Assembly: GCA_031549525.1 (NCBI GenBank)
Contig: JAVBPQ010000036.1
Location: 1-15,542 of the forward strand
Direction: 5' to 3'
Origin: WQUF01 sp031549525
GTDB taxonomy: Bacteria; Bacillota; Clostridia; Clostridiales; Clostridiaceae
DNA: 15,542 nt
The position numbers and the translations under genes are program-made. The notes beneath the pieces were generated by a model. The model searched no databases. It saw only the letters and a list, made by a program, of their open reading frames with translations, and had not been told where the DNA came from. Within the stretch, counting starts at the first letter, position 1. Every line of letters starts with the position of its first letter. Positions 6,773-14,414 of the stretch are shown here, piece by piece.

Positions 6773-6991
6773 ATGGATGATCTAATACAAAATTTGGTAA
6801 GCATAATAAGCTACATACAGATGCCAGCTTTAGTATGCCTTGGAATAGTGATAATATGTTGTGGTTATCTTTTTATTTTTAGGCAAAAAGAAGGTGCAAA
6901 GCCATGGCTTATCTCAGCTTTGATTGGTTTTGTACTTATAAAAGGTGGATATGAACTTGCAAAAAGCTTAGATAACATGATTAATTTTTAA
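6773..6991 (+). CDS. Small two-helix membrane protein, VirB2/TrbC pilin-like
   Basis: The 72-residue protein has two membrane helices (about 14-36 and 44-66) joined by a short charged loop R-Q-K-E-G-A-K-P. Size and topology match VirB2/TrbC-type pilins and small membrane proteins of Gram-positive transfer operons (TcpD position). There is no long signal peptide, and motif support beyond topology is absent. The start is ATG 6773, 7 bases after GGAGGG (6760-6765); an ATG at 6758 overlaps that ribosome binding site and is unlikely. An intrinsic terminator follows immediately, so this gene may be made in larger amounts than the genes after it, which would fit a structural subunit. Confidence 0.6.
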   Translation: MDDLIQNLVSIISYIQMPALVCLGIVIICCGYLFIFRQKEGAKPWLISALIGFVLIKGGYELAKSLDNMINF

Positions 6992-6994
6992 AAT

Positions 6995-7020
6995 AGACTA
7001 TATTTATATAGTCTTTTTTT
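6995..7020 (+). terminator. Intra-operon intrinsic terminator after the pilin-like gene
   Basis: AGACTATA (6995-7002) and TATAGTCT (7007-7014) form a perfect 8-bp stem with a TTTA loop, running into a seven-T tail. It starts four bases after the stop codon. No clear promoter separates it from the next gene, so partial read-through is likely. Confidence 0.75.
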
Positions 7021-7040
7021 ATTAAGGGGAGGTTTATTTT

Positions 7041-8183
7041 TTGAATGATATATTGGATAAACTGCTCAAGTATGATAATATTCTCCATATAGATAACTTG
7101 TTTACATGGATGATGAGAAACCTTGGCTGGGAGATTGTTAAGCTTTTATGCTTATTATTGAATTCTGTACAAGGGTTAGTAGATAAGGTTTTAAAGTTAA
7201 ATAACTTCTTTCAAAACAAAGAATTGCAAGCTTTTATTGATAGTTTCAGACCAGTTTTATATCTTATACTTGCTATTTCTTTGATATTCTTAGGTTATCA
7301 AATTATGTTAAACAAAAAGGAAAGATTTTTTAATTTATTTAATAATTTTATCATTGCTATATGTGTAATAATTTTTCTTCCAATGTTTATGATTGAGTTT
7401 AATGGATTGATAATGTCTGCTGTAGGTGCAACAGGCACTATAGATAATAACATGCTTGCAACTAAAATTGTAAAGGATAATATAGCTGATTTATTGCTAT
7501 ATGATTCTGTAAATTTTGATGTGAGCAAATTAGATGTAAGTAACAATATACCTGAAGAGAATATTTTAAATATAGACGTGGTTGAAGGTATGGGCAGTAA
7601 TTTTAGTGATCTTAGAAACGAGGAGCTATTTAAGAAAAAGGTTACAGTGGATAAAGATGGACAAAAGATATTAGTGGATTTAAGCAAAGGGTTTTTAGGG
7701 GTTGGAAATGAGCAATATTTCAGGTATTCAATAAATTTCTTCACCATAATAGTCACATTGCTTGTTTTAAGTGCTACATTTATATTTTCATCTATAAAGA
7801 TAGCAAGGATAATATTTGAACTTGCATTTTTTAAATTTTTTGCAGCAATCGCTGCTTTTGCAGATTTATCAGGTGGAGAGAAGCTGAAGGAAATCGTAAA
7901 GACCATTGTAAATTCATTTTTGGTTATATTTTTTATAAGCGTAGTATTTAAGATGTATATGATATTTACCACATGGGCATCAAATAATTCAGATGGTATG
8001 TTGTATCTTATATTCATAATTGCAGGATCCTTTGTTGTAATAGATGGTCCAAATATCGTTGAACGTATTTTAGGTATAGATGCAGGAATAAGGTCAGGAT
8101 ATAAAACTGCAATTGGAGTTTATGCAGGGGGAAAAATTGCGGCTTCATCTTTATCTAGTATATTTGGCATAGGAAAAAAGTGA
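7041..8183 (+). CDS. Polytopic VirB6/TcpH-like conjugation channel protein
   Basis: The 380-residue protein has predicted membrane segments at about 31-49, 71-89, 100-119, 230-252, 256-275, 290-309 and 320-336, with a soluble loop at 135-225. The arrangement (amphipathic N-terminus, long extracytoplasmic loop, C-terminal membrane cluster) fits the VirB6/TrbL group that forms the inner-membrane part of the conjugation channel. The C-terminus carries I-D-G-P-N-I-V-E-R-I-L-G-I-D-A-G and a Gly/Ala/Ser-rich tail common in Gram-positive members. The TTG start has a strong AAGGGGAGG (7024-7032) 8 bases upstream. It lies directly after the internal terminator and 26 bases before the next gene. It lacks the long C-terminal extension of pCW3 TcpH. 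Assignment rests on topology and position, not catalytic residues. Confidence 0.7.
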   Translation: MNDILDKLLKYDNILHIDNLFTWMMRNLGWEIVKLLCLLLNSVQGLVDKVLKLNNFFQNKELQAFIDSFRPVLYLILAISLIFLGYQIMLNKKERFFNLFNNFIIAICVIIFLPMFMIEFNGLIMSAVGATGTIDNNMLATKIVKDNIADLLLYDSVNFDVSKLDVSNNIPEENILNIDVVEGMGSNFSDLRNEELFKKKVTVDKDGQKILVDLSKGFLGVGNEQYFRYSINFFTIIVTLLVLSATFIFSSIKIARIIFELAFFKFFAAIAAFADLSGGEKLKEIVKTIVNSFLVIFFISVVFKMYMIFTTWASNNSDGMLYLIFIIAGSFVVIDGPNIVERILGIDAGIRSGYKTAIGVYAGGKIAASSLSSIFGIGKK

Positions 8184-8209
8184 TAAAAGGATATTAAGGG
8201 GGTAAAAGT

Positions 8210-8512
8210 ATGACTTATTATATACCTAAAACCATTAAAAGTGAAATTAAAATAGCTAAGTTTATATATGTAAATGATCTTTTAATAGGCATTCTTTTTA
8301 TGGCTTTAGTATTTACTTTTGAATCTATGGTATATGAAAGGTTTAGATTATACTACTACGTTTTTTATTGCTTGGTTTTGTTTTTTTTATTGTTTCCTTC
8401 TTCTAATAACATTGGAAAGAAAAATTTTTATTCCTTAGGAAGAGCTTTAGCTTCAGATAAGAATAAATATGTGAGTATTTCTAACAAGGAAGAGGATTTA
8501 AATGGCAAATAA
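8210..8512 (+). CDS. Small membrane protein at the VirB3/TcpE/TrsC position
   Basis: The 100-residue protein has two membrane segments (about 23-41 and 47-64). A basic N-terminus beginning M-T-Y-Y-I-P-K-T-I-K-S-E precedes them, and a charged tail follows. The size, two adjacent helices and place immediately before the VirB4-type genes match VirB3-like proteins of type IV secretion and the DUF5592/PrgI-like proteins of Gram-positive plasmids. VirB3 anchors VirB4 to the membrane, which is the inferred role here. The ATG has AAGGGGG upstream. The gene overlaps the following one by 11 bases, implying coupled translation. Confidence 0.6.
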   Translation: MTYYIPKTIKSEIKIAKFIYVNDLLIGILFMALVFTFESMVYERFRLYYYVFYCLVLFFLLFPSSNNIGKKNFYSLGRALASDKNKYVSISNKEEDLNGK

Positions 8513-9053
8513 GGTTTTGAATTTTTTTAATAATAAAAAAGTAAAAAAGAGCAAAGTTTCAAAGAGCATATTGGATATATTGCCTTTTGTAAAAATAGAA
8601 GATTACATATATTTAAAAAATGGATGCCTTGAAATATTAGAGGTTGAAGGCAAAGATATCTTTTCTTTGCAAGAGGAGGAAGTTAAAGATAACATATTTA
8701 GTTTTCAGACTTTTTTAAGATCTTATTCGTCAGATTTTAAACTTGTGGTAATGGATTTTCCTGTAGATACAACATCTCAACAAAGCTATATTGAATATAA
8801 GATAAAAACTTGTACAAATAAATTTTATGTAGATTTTTTAAATGACAGGCTAAATGAGTTAAAGAGATTAGAAGCTACAACCATGAATACTGAATATTAT
8901 ATTTTCATATTTGCAAAAGATAAGAGTTCTTTAAATGATAGTGTTGTTTCCTTTAAGCGATTGTTTAGCGCTGTAGGTGAGATTTATCATATAGAAAATC
9001 TAAAGAAAGAGAAGATACTTTATAAACTAAATAATATGAATTCTAAAATATAG
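8502..9053 (+). CDS. VirB4 N-domain-like protein (TrsD type)
   Basis: The 183-residue soluble protein has no Walker motifs. Its pattern (I-L-P-F-V-K-I-E-D, then L-K-N-G-C-L-E-I-L-E-V-E-G, then F-L-R-S-Y, then Y-Y-I-F-I-F-A) resembles the N-terminal domain of VirB4/TraC ATPases. In the staphylococcal pGO1/pSK41 systems a stand-alone TrsD protein precedes TrsE (VirB4), and the same arrangement is seen here. So this is more likely a genuine separate subunit than a VirB4 gene broken by a stop. In favour of that, the VirB4 gene has its own GGAGG and carries its own complete-looking N-terminal motif. The protein may sit at the membrane interface with the preceding VirB3-position protein. The assignment is from pattern and position. 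Confidence 0.65.
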   Translation: MANKVLNFFNNKKVKKSKVSKSILDILPFVKIEDYIYLKNGCLEILEVEGKDIFSLQEEEVKDNIFSFQTFLRSYSSDFKLVVMDFPVDTTSQQSYIEYKIKTCTNKFYVDFLNDRLNELKRLEATTMNTEYYIFIFAKDKSSLNDSVVSFKRLFSAVGEIYHIENLKKEKILYKLNNMNSKI

Positions 9054-9084
9054 CATTGGGTTTCCTTATTGGAGGTGTTTATTT

Positions 9085-10986
9085 ATTTTTAAAAAGGATA
9101 AAAAAAATATAACATATGAATATGATAGAGAATTTTTATGTAAAGTTCAGCCTCAAGGAGGTATGTCCTTTGATGAAAAGTACATAAAAAAAGGTGATGG
9201 CTATGAATCTTGCATTTTTGTTTATGAATATCCTTCTGAGGTAAATGAATTCTGGCTATATAAATTGCTCTCTATGAAAGGTGTTATAGCAAGTCTTGAT
9301 GTTGTGGCTTCAAAGAGAAATCAAGATATTCAAGACATAAATAAGAGTCTATTAGAACAAAAAATGCGCTATGTATATGAAAAGGATCATACTGAAAAGG
9401 TGGATGCTGAAGAGATCTTAAATTCTCTTGAAAAACTATATAGAGATGTAAGTCAAAATGGTGAAGTAATAAAATATATAAGGTTTCGCATATTTGTATA
9501 TGCAAAGACGGTTTTAGAGCTTGAATCTAGGATAAGGGATATAATTGAGGATTTAGAAGGTCTTGGATTAAAGGGAACAGTGCTTTTAAATGAATGTGAA
9601 TTTGAATGGAAATCCATATTTTTAGATTATAAAAGCCAATGGTCAAATGATAAGAGAGATGGAAATGGCTTAAGCTGTGAAACGTTGGGAGCAGGTTATC
9701 CTTTTCATCATATAAAGCTGCAGGATCCTTTAGGTACATTTTATGGATCTACAGATACAGGAGGCAATGTTCTGCTTGATTTATTTTATAAAGATGCCAT
9801 TAGAAAGCATTATAATTCAGTAGTTTTAGGGCTTATGGGAGCAGGAAAATCAAGCCTTTTAAAGAAACTCTTAGTAGATAATGCATCAAGAGGAAATCTT
9901 GTAAGAGGATTTGATATAACTGGAGAGTTTAAGGATTTGATTTTTGCATTAGGAGGAAAATATATATCTTTAGATGGAACAGATGGGGTAATAAATCCCC
10001 TTGAAATATTTAAAACCTCAGAGGATGAATATATATGTTTTTCTCAGCATATATCTAAGGTTAGTACCTTCTATCAGTTTTTAAGCAATGATTTAATAGA
10101 TGAAGATAAAGATCAATTTGAAATATTATTGAGGCAGTTATATTTTGAAAAAGGTCTTGTGCCGGAATATAGCAGAAAGGTAACAGGGCTTCCTCCTAAG
10201 AAATATCCTATATTTTCTGATTTTTTAAAACTCCTTCAGAGCAAACTATATAAAGATATGGAAGATATGGAGAATGGTAAGATAAGCGAAAGTATATCTA
10301 GATCAAAAGTTTTAAGGCTTGAGAGGATAGAGCTTAAAATAAGAAATCTAATAGATAACTATGGATATCTTTTTAATAAACACTCTTCTATAAGCAATAT
10401 TTTGGATGAAAAGGTATTATTTTTCTCCATAAGAAGTTTAACCTCTTTAAAGAAAGAGATCTTTAATGCAGAGTTATTTAGTGCACTCAGTTTATTGTGG
10501 GATGATTTATTAAAAAAAGGCTTTAGGCAAAAGAATTTATATGAGACAAGCTCCTTAGAATGGAATGATGTTGAAAGATATATGATCATAATAGATGAGG
10601 CAAGTAAAATCATAAATACCAATAATCTGCTTGCTATTGAATATATTTCTAATTTTGCAAGGGAAGCTAGGAAATATTTTGGAAGCTTAATATTCTCCAT
10701 GCATTCCATAAGAGATTGTATTTCAGATGGTTCAAGCAATGAATCCTTGAATATGATAAAGACTTTATTTGAGCTCACTCAATATAAGTTTATCTTACAA
10801 CAAGATTCCAATACGTTAGATGTTTTAAGAAATGTATTTAAGCATCAGTTAAGCAATAATGAATTGCATATAATTCCACAATTAAGGCAAGGGCAATGTA
10901 TTTTATCTATAAGCGGAGGAAATAATATAAGATTTGACATATCTCTTTCTGAAAAGGAGAAGACCCTTTTTAAGGGAGGGGTTTAA
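9085..10986 (+). CDS. VirB4-type conjugation ATPase (TcpF/TrsE), apparent ATT start
   Basis: This is the motor ATPase of the conjugation channel, 633 residues if translation starts at ATT 9085. Walker A G-L-M-G-A-G-K-S-S lies at 249-257 and Walker B Y-M-I-I-I-D-E-A-S at 499-507. A late L-R-Q-G-Q-C-I-L segment (about 600-607) is typical of VirB4. The first ATG in frame (9163) would give 607 residues, but AAGGAGGT touches it with no spacing. It would also cut the family's N-terminal motif: the codons just upstream read R-E-F-L-C-K-V-Q-P-Q-G-G and continue into Y-I-K-K-G-D-G-Y-E after that ATG. A GGAGG at 9071-9075 is 9 bases before ATT 9085, the only reasonable initiation codon in that position; no ATG, GTG or TTG exists in frame between the preceding gene's stop and 9163. 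The function is secure; the start is inference. Confidence 0.85.
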   Translation: MFKKDKKNITYEYDREFLCKVQPQGGMSFDEKYIKKGDGYESCIFVYEYPSEVNEFWLYKLLSMKGVIASLDVVASKRNQDIQDINKSLLEQKMRYVYEKDHTEKVDAEEILNSLEKLYRDVSQNGEVIKYIRFRIFVYAKTVLELESRIRDIIEDLEGLGLKGTVLLNECEFEWKSIFLDYKSQWSNDKRDGNGLSCETLGAGYPFHHIKLQDPLGTFYGSTDTGGNVLLDLFYKDAIRKHYNSVVLGLMGAGKSSLLKKLLVDNASRGNLVRGFDITGEFKDLIFALGGKYISLDGTDGVINPLEIFKTSEDEYICFSQHISKVSTFYQFLSNDLIDEDKDQFEILLRQLYFEKGLVPEYSRKVTGLPPKKYPIFSDFLKLLQSKLYKDMEDMENGKISESISRSKVLRLERIELKIRNLIDNYGYLFNKHSSISNILDEKVLFFSIRSLTSLKKEIFNAELFSALSLLWDDLLKKGFRQKNLYETSSLEWNDVERYMIIIDEASKIINTNNLLAIEYISNFAREARKYFGSLIFSMHSIRDCISDGSSNESLNMIKTLFELTQYKFILQQDSNTLDVLRNVFKHQLSNNELHIIPQLRQGQCILSISGGNNIRFDISLSEKEKTLFKGGV

Positions 10987-12006
10987 ATGAAAAAGTTACT
11001 GCTAATTTTGAGTGGAATTTTAATTCCATTCTTTTTGTTTTTTGTTTTATTTGTACCTATGGGGCTTGTGTTGATGAACAGTTCAAAATTACAAAACAGA
11101 CAAACTAAAATTAAAAATATAGGTTTAAGTCAGGACGTTTTAAGATGGAAATCTATAGTTGAGGAATTTGCATTTAAAAACGAGATGGGGGATTATGTGG
11201 ATTTGATACTTGCTGTTATGATGCAAGAGTCAGGGGGAAAAGGGTTAGATGTAATGCAGTGTTCAGAAGGAGGCTTTAATACAAAGTATCCAAAAGCTCC
11301 AAACAGCATTATAGATCCTGTTTATTCCATAGAGTGCGGAATAAAAGAGCTAAGAGCTGCCCTAAAAAATGCTGACGTAAAAGGCCCAGGAGATATTGAA
11401 AATATTAAGCTTGCGCTGCAAAGCTATAACTTTGGACCAGGATATATTCAGTATGCGAGAGAAAGAGGGGGGTATTCAGAAGAAAACGCTAAGGATTTTA
11501 GTGCAACAATGGCACAGAAAATGAATTGGTCAGGGTATGGAGACCCCCTTTACATCGATCATGTATTGAGATACTGCGCTGTTTATGATATTTCAAATGA
11601 TTTTTCAGGAGCTAGTGAAAGATTTCAAGGTCTTATGAAGGAAGCTATAAAGCATGAAGGTAAGAGATATTTTTTAGGAGATATTATTTTTGAAAATGGT
11701 GTGCCTATAACTTTTGATTGCTCAAACCTTACTCAATGGTGCTATAAAAGTATAGGAATTGATATACCAAGAACAGCCCAGCAGCAATATGATTTTATGA
11801 ATCATATTCCTATCGAAGAAGCAGTTCCAGGAGATTTAATATTTTTTAGAAATACATATCCAACCAGGGATTATATAACCCATGTAGCCATATACCAAGG
11901 TGGAATGGAAGTATTTCATGCAGGAGATCCAGTAGGATATGCAAATATAAATACTCCTTACTGGCTAGATAAGACTGTTTGTGCAGGGCGAATTAAGGAA
12001 AATTAA
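10987..12006 (+). CDS. Conjugation cell-wall hydrolase, lysozyme-like plus NlpC/P60 (TcpG/Orf14-like)
   Basis: The 339-residue protein opens the peptidoglycan for the conjugation channel. One N-terminal membrane segment (about 5-31) anchors it. A lysozyme-like transglycosylase domain follows at about 50-200, with the catalytic glutamate likely E81 in M-M-Q-E-S-G-G and N-F-G-P-G-Y at 148-153. The C-terminal NlpC/P60 peptidase domain (about 210-336) has the catalytic cysteine C245 in F-D-C-S-N-L, histidine H299 in I-T-H-V-A-I-Y and a third polar residue H311 in V-F-H-A-G. Tn916 Orf14 and pCW3 TcpG have the same two-domain plan. The ATG directly abuts the VirB4 stop (TAAATG), and the ribosome binding site AGGGAGGGG lies within the end of VirB4. 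Both catalytic sites look intact. Confidence 0.9.
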   Translation: MKKLLLILSGILIPFFLFFVLFVPMGLVLMNSSKLQNRQTKIKNIGLSQDVLRWKSIVEEFAFKNEMGDYVDLILAVMMQESGGKGLDVMQCSEGGFNTKYPKAPNSIIDPVYSIECGIKELRAALKNADVKGPGDIENIKLALQSYNFGPGYIQYARERGGYSEENAKDFSATMAQKMNWSGYGDPLYIDHVLRYCAVYDISNDFSGASERFQGLMKEAIKHEGKRYFLGDIIFENGVPITFDCSNLTQWCYKSIGIDIPRTAQQQYDFMNHIPIEEAVPGDLIFFRNTYPTRDYITHVAIYQGGMEVFHAGDPVGYANINTPYWLDKTVCAGRIKEN

Positions 12007-12019
12007 AGGGAAAAATAAG

Positions 12020-12139
12020 ATGAAAAAATATTTATATAGCTTTAAAACAAAATTTAGAATATCCTCTTTTTACTATTTTATATTTTTTCTAGTTGTAATA
12101 GTGACAATGTTTTTTTTAACATCTAAATTTTATTTTTAA
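12020..12139 (+). CDS. 39-residue single-helix membrane peptide, last gene of the operon
   Basis: An ATG at 12020, 9 bases after AAAGGG (12005-12010), opens 39 codons ending in TAA. A basic N-terminus (MKKYLYSFKTKFR) is followed by one hydrophobic helix (about 15-34) and a short lysine-aromatic tail. It lies 13 bases after the hydrolase and before the operon terminator, so it is probably co-transcribed. I do not recognise a family. A small regulator or assembly factor of the channel, or an entry-exclusion peptide, would fit; none is shown by the sequence. Confidence 0.5.
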   Translation: MKKYLYSFKTKFRISSFYYFIFFLVVIVTMFFLTSKFYF

Positions 12140-12171
12140 CGATAACAAATAGAATATTCAAATTGAGAAAC

Positions 12172-12227
12172 AAGGTATTATGACTTTTTTATAAAATTTA
12201 AAATTGTCATGATACCTTATTTTTTTT
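12172..12227 (+). terminator. Terminator closing the conjugation operon
   Basis: AAGGTATTATGAC (12172-12184) pairs with GTCATGATACCTT (12206-12218) over 13 bases with one G-U pair. The loop is 21 bases, and eight T follow at 12220-12227. The T-tract runs directly into the next reading frame. Confidence 0.85.
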
Positions 12228-12638
12228 GTAAAAGTTAATCACGATGTACAAGATAAGATTTTTGATGTAATAGGAACTTTGGATTTAAATAAATGCAAAA
12301 TTCTAAAAGACCTTGTAAGTGATAAAGAGCTTAATATAGAAAATGTAGAGGATAAGGTAACAGAGCTTAATGATAAGCTTCCTGAAACTACGATAATAAA
12401 GATAGAAATAAAAAAGGATTGTGTAAATGCCTTTGCACAGTTTGTAGAGGTGTTTAAAGAGAGAACTGAGGAGTTTTTTTCAGAAGAAGATGAAAATTTC
12501 AATATAGATGATTATATAAAGGTAAGCTTCAATACAGCACATATGAACAGGTACTTTGTTGATGATATAGTTGATATGGCTACTATGGTGACATTTGGAT
12601 TATTAGAAGATAAGGAATCAGAAGAGGTTCTAGAGTAA
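12228..12638 (+). pseudogene. Acidic unknown ORF lacking a credible start, probably 5'-truncated
   Basis: The frame is open from 12213 to a TAA... TAG region at 12636-12638. From 12228 the codons read like natural protein (V-K-V-N-H-D-V-Q-D-K-I-F-D-V-I-G-T-L-D-L-N-K-C). The first usual start is TTG 12279, which has AGGAA only 2 bases away and would cut that stretch. No ATG or GTG precedes it in frame, and the operon terminator's T-tract touches the 5' end without room for a promoter. This suggests a gene whose 5' end was lost at a junction, or one using a rare start such as ATT 12258. The 119 residues from 12279 hold 31 Asp or Glu (E-E-F-F-S-E-E-D-E-N-F), with no membrane segment or known motif. 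Function unknown. Confidence 0.5.
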
Positions 12639-12957
12639 TTTAAATCAAAAATGAATAATTTATAAAAAGACTTCTTTATTCGATAAAAATGCCTAAAAAT
12701 TTTAGAAAATAAAAAAGATAATTAGTATGTAAAATTTTATAAAAAATATAGAATAATATAGGTTATTTTTAGATAAGAGTTTATGAATACTATGAAAAGG
12801 AATTTTTTTATTTATGGTTTTGTTTACATAAATATTGCTATGTATATATTGAAAATTTGGAGTTAACAATTTTCATAATATAAAAATTCATCCTACTATC
12901 TTAGGTATAGCAAGATGAATCGAAAGATTTATTGAGATTTGATGATTAAATACCTAT
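12639..12957. other. AT-rich intergenic region between two 3' ends
   Basis: These 319 bases separate the end of the acidic ORF from the end of the convergent lipase gene. Apart from the lipase terminator near 12881-12920 I see no gene. A 27-codon frame (12783-12866) lacks a good ribosome binding site. No tRNA-like or repeat structure was found. Confidence 0.5.
12881..12920 (-). terminator. Terminator of the lipase gene
   Basis: ATTCATC (12886-12892) and GATGAAT (12914-12920) are perfect inverted arms, with CTAT/ATAG (12896-12899/12907-12910) extending the stem past a small internal loop. Read on the minus strand, a run of T follows the stem. It lies about 40 bases beyond the lipase stop. Confidence 0.6.
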
Positions 12958-14196
12958 CTATGATTTAGGTAAGCTCTGCAGTGTTTGTGCGATATTAGTA
13001 TATAAATTTTCCACTGGATCAAAGTCAAGTGCATGACTTATTCCAAGAAAATCAAAATGGTCCCATCCTACCAAGGTTGGATATACATACCAAACTCCTC
13101 TTTCTACATTCCCATCAAAATTTTTATGAGGCTGATTAAAAGGATATTTTGATGAAATAACATTAGCAGCTCCGTCGCTTGCCCTCCAAGCTTCATACCC
13201 ATAGGGCAATGTAGAATCTTTATTTGAGCCTATTACTAAAGCTCCATAGGTATATAATATATTTGTAGAAGCTATAGGATAATGATTTCCTCCTAAGCCC
13301 TTATAGGTACTGTCACCATGATAACTAAAATAATACATATCAGGATGAGCTGAAGATCTGTTATTTAATTCTTCTGCTCCTTTTCTTTGCAAATCGTTAA
13401 AGCATGTATCTTCTGAATTCCATATATTGCTTGAATATATTCTATTCATGTAAGCAAAAAAGGATTCATTGAGCTTTCTTCTTATGCCCCATTGACCCAT
13501 TTTATAATCATAGAGTACAGGAGATGCATAAACATATTCCGATATAGCGGCTATATTTAATATAAATTGTTTTAATGAAATAGGGTTTTTGTCATATATT
13601 TCAAAAGCAGTAGAGCCATTATGGGCTGTAGCTAAGCTCGTTATGCTGTGTATCCACTTTCTTTTTGAATCTTGAAATAAAGGTGAGATGCCTTCTTTGG
13701 GATGCTCTTTAAAATAAGCAATTTCATCTTCATCCCCATATCTTAACAATTCATCTAATAAACGAGTTGCAGTACCACCTGTGCTAAAGCCTACAAAATG
13801 AACTTTATTTATTCCATCCCAATCAGGATATATTCCATCATATGTGGTTCCAAATCTCTCATGTCCAAATTTTTTAGAATGAGCAGCGCCATAATCAACA
13901 GTTCCACCTTTTATATAATAATAAATTTCAATAGCTTGATCCCAATTGCTAGAAAATGGTCCAGTGAAAGCTGAAAATGTCTTAAATCCTTTGTTATTTA
14001 AGATATTTTGGATATCATTAACACCACCATAGTATTTTAATCCAAATAATTTATCGCGTTCAATTCCAGCCATTCCATTTACGAGAATTATTGGATAATT
14101 GTTGCCAGTAGTTTCAGCTTTAATATTGATTTTTGAAATAAATAAAATGCAAATCATAAATATAGCAGTGAATTTAGGCAATAACTTCTTAAACAT
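12958..14196 (-). CDS. Secreted triacylglycerol lipase, Geobacillus/Staphylococcus type
   Basis: The 412-residue precursor has a signal peptide (residues 1-27, basic start, hydrophobic core, cut near I-K-A), giving a mature enzyme of about 385. It is an alpha/beta hydrolase: the nucleophile is S138 in G-F-S-T-G-G, the acid D341 in A-S-D-G-A-A-N-V-I-S and the histidine H380 in W-D-H-F. Residues at the zinc site known from Geobacillus lipases are also present: D86 in S-S-N-W-D, H106 and H112 in A-A-H-S-K-K-F-G-H, and D286 in H-P-D-M-Y-Y-F. The oxyanion region P-I-I-L-V-N-G begins the domain. It would hydrolyse lipids outside the cell. Phe instead of His or Tyr before the serine is a minor variant. 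The ATG has AGGGGG upstream and an extended -10 promoter about 50 bases away. It is convergent with the conjugation region and looks like separate cargo. Confidence 0.9.
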   Translation of the reverse strand: MFKKLLPKFTAIFMICILFISKINIKAETTGNNYPIILVNGMAGIERDKLFGLKYYGGVNDIQNILNNKGFKTFSAFTGPFSSNWDQAIEIYYYIKGGTVDYGAAHSKKFGHERFGTTYDGIYPDWDGINKVHFVGFSTGGTATRLLDELLRYGDEDEIAYFKEHPKEGISPLFQDSKRKWIHSITSLATAHNGSTAFEIYDKNPISLKQFILNIAAISEYVYASPVLYDYKMGQWGIRRKLNESFFAYMNRIYSSNIWNSEDTCFNDLQRKGAEELNNRSSAHPDMYYFSYHGDSTYKGLGGNHYPIASTNILYTYGALVIGSNKDSTLPYGYEAWRASDGAANVISSKYPFNQPHKNFDGNVERGVWYVYPTLVGWDHFDFLGISHALDFDPVENLYTNIAQTLQSLPKS

Positions 14197-14247
14197 AAAT
14201 TCCCCCTACTTTTATATAAAAATTAATTTAAATCAATTTTATTAAAT

Positions 14248-14256
14248 ATTATAACA
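14248..14256 (-). promoter_or_regulatory. Extended -10 promoter of the lipase gene
   Basis: Read on the minus strand, TGTTATAAT is a perfect -10 hexamer with TGn. The best -35 candidate 17 bases away is only TTCATT. Transcription would start about 45 bases before the lipase ATG. Confidence 0.5.
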
Positions 14257-14355
14257 TATTTTTTGTTTAAAATGAATATTAATGTTTTTAAATCAAGAAA
14301 ATTTAAATAATTATTTTATAAAATTAAAAAACATAATAAATTAAAAATCTATTAA

Positions 14356-14384
14356 TTGATACATTTAGATATATATAGTATAAT
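14356..14384 (+). promoter_or_regulatory. Sigma-A type promoter of the repeat protein gene
   Basis: TTGATA (14356-14361), 17 bases and a perfect TATAAT (14379-14384) lie 30 bases before the ATG. It is one of the best consensus matches in the window and suggests expression by the housekeeping sigma factor. Confidence 0.7.
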
Positions 14385-14414
14385 GTTTGTTAAAATAAAC
14401 TTAGAGGAGATTGT

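Noticed and set aside
7298..8017. 239-codon open frame on the minus strand
   Set aside because: It lies wholly within the VirB6-like gene, whose ribosome binding site, topology and operon position are convincing; the antisense frame has no ribosome binding site or motif.
8502..10986. VirB4 split by a stop codon into two fragments (pseudogene)
   Set aside because: The second part has its own ribosome binding site and a conserved VirB4 N-terminal motif, and a separate TrsD-type protein before VirB4 is normal in staphylococcal-type transfer systems.
12783..12866. 27-codon ORF between the acidic ORF and the lipase
   Set aside because: No proper ribosome binding site or promoter, and low-complexity composition expected from AT-rich DNA.
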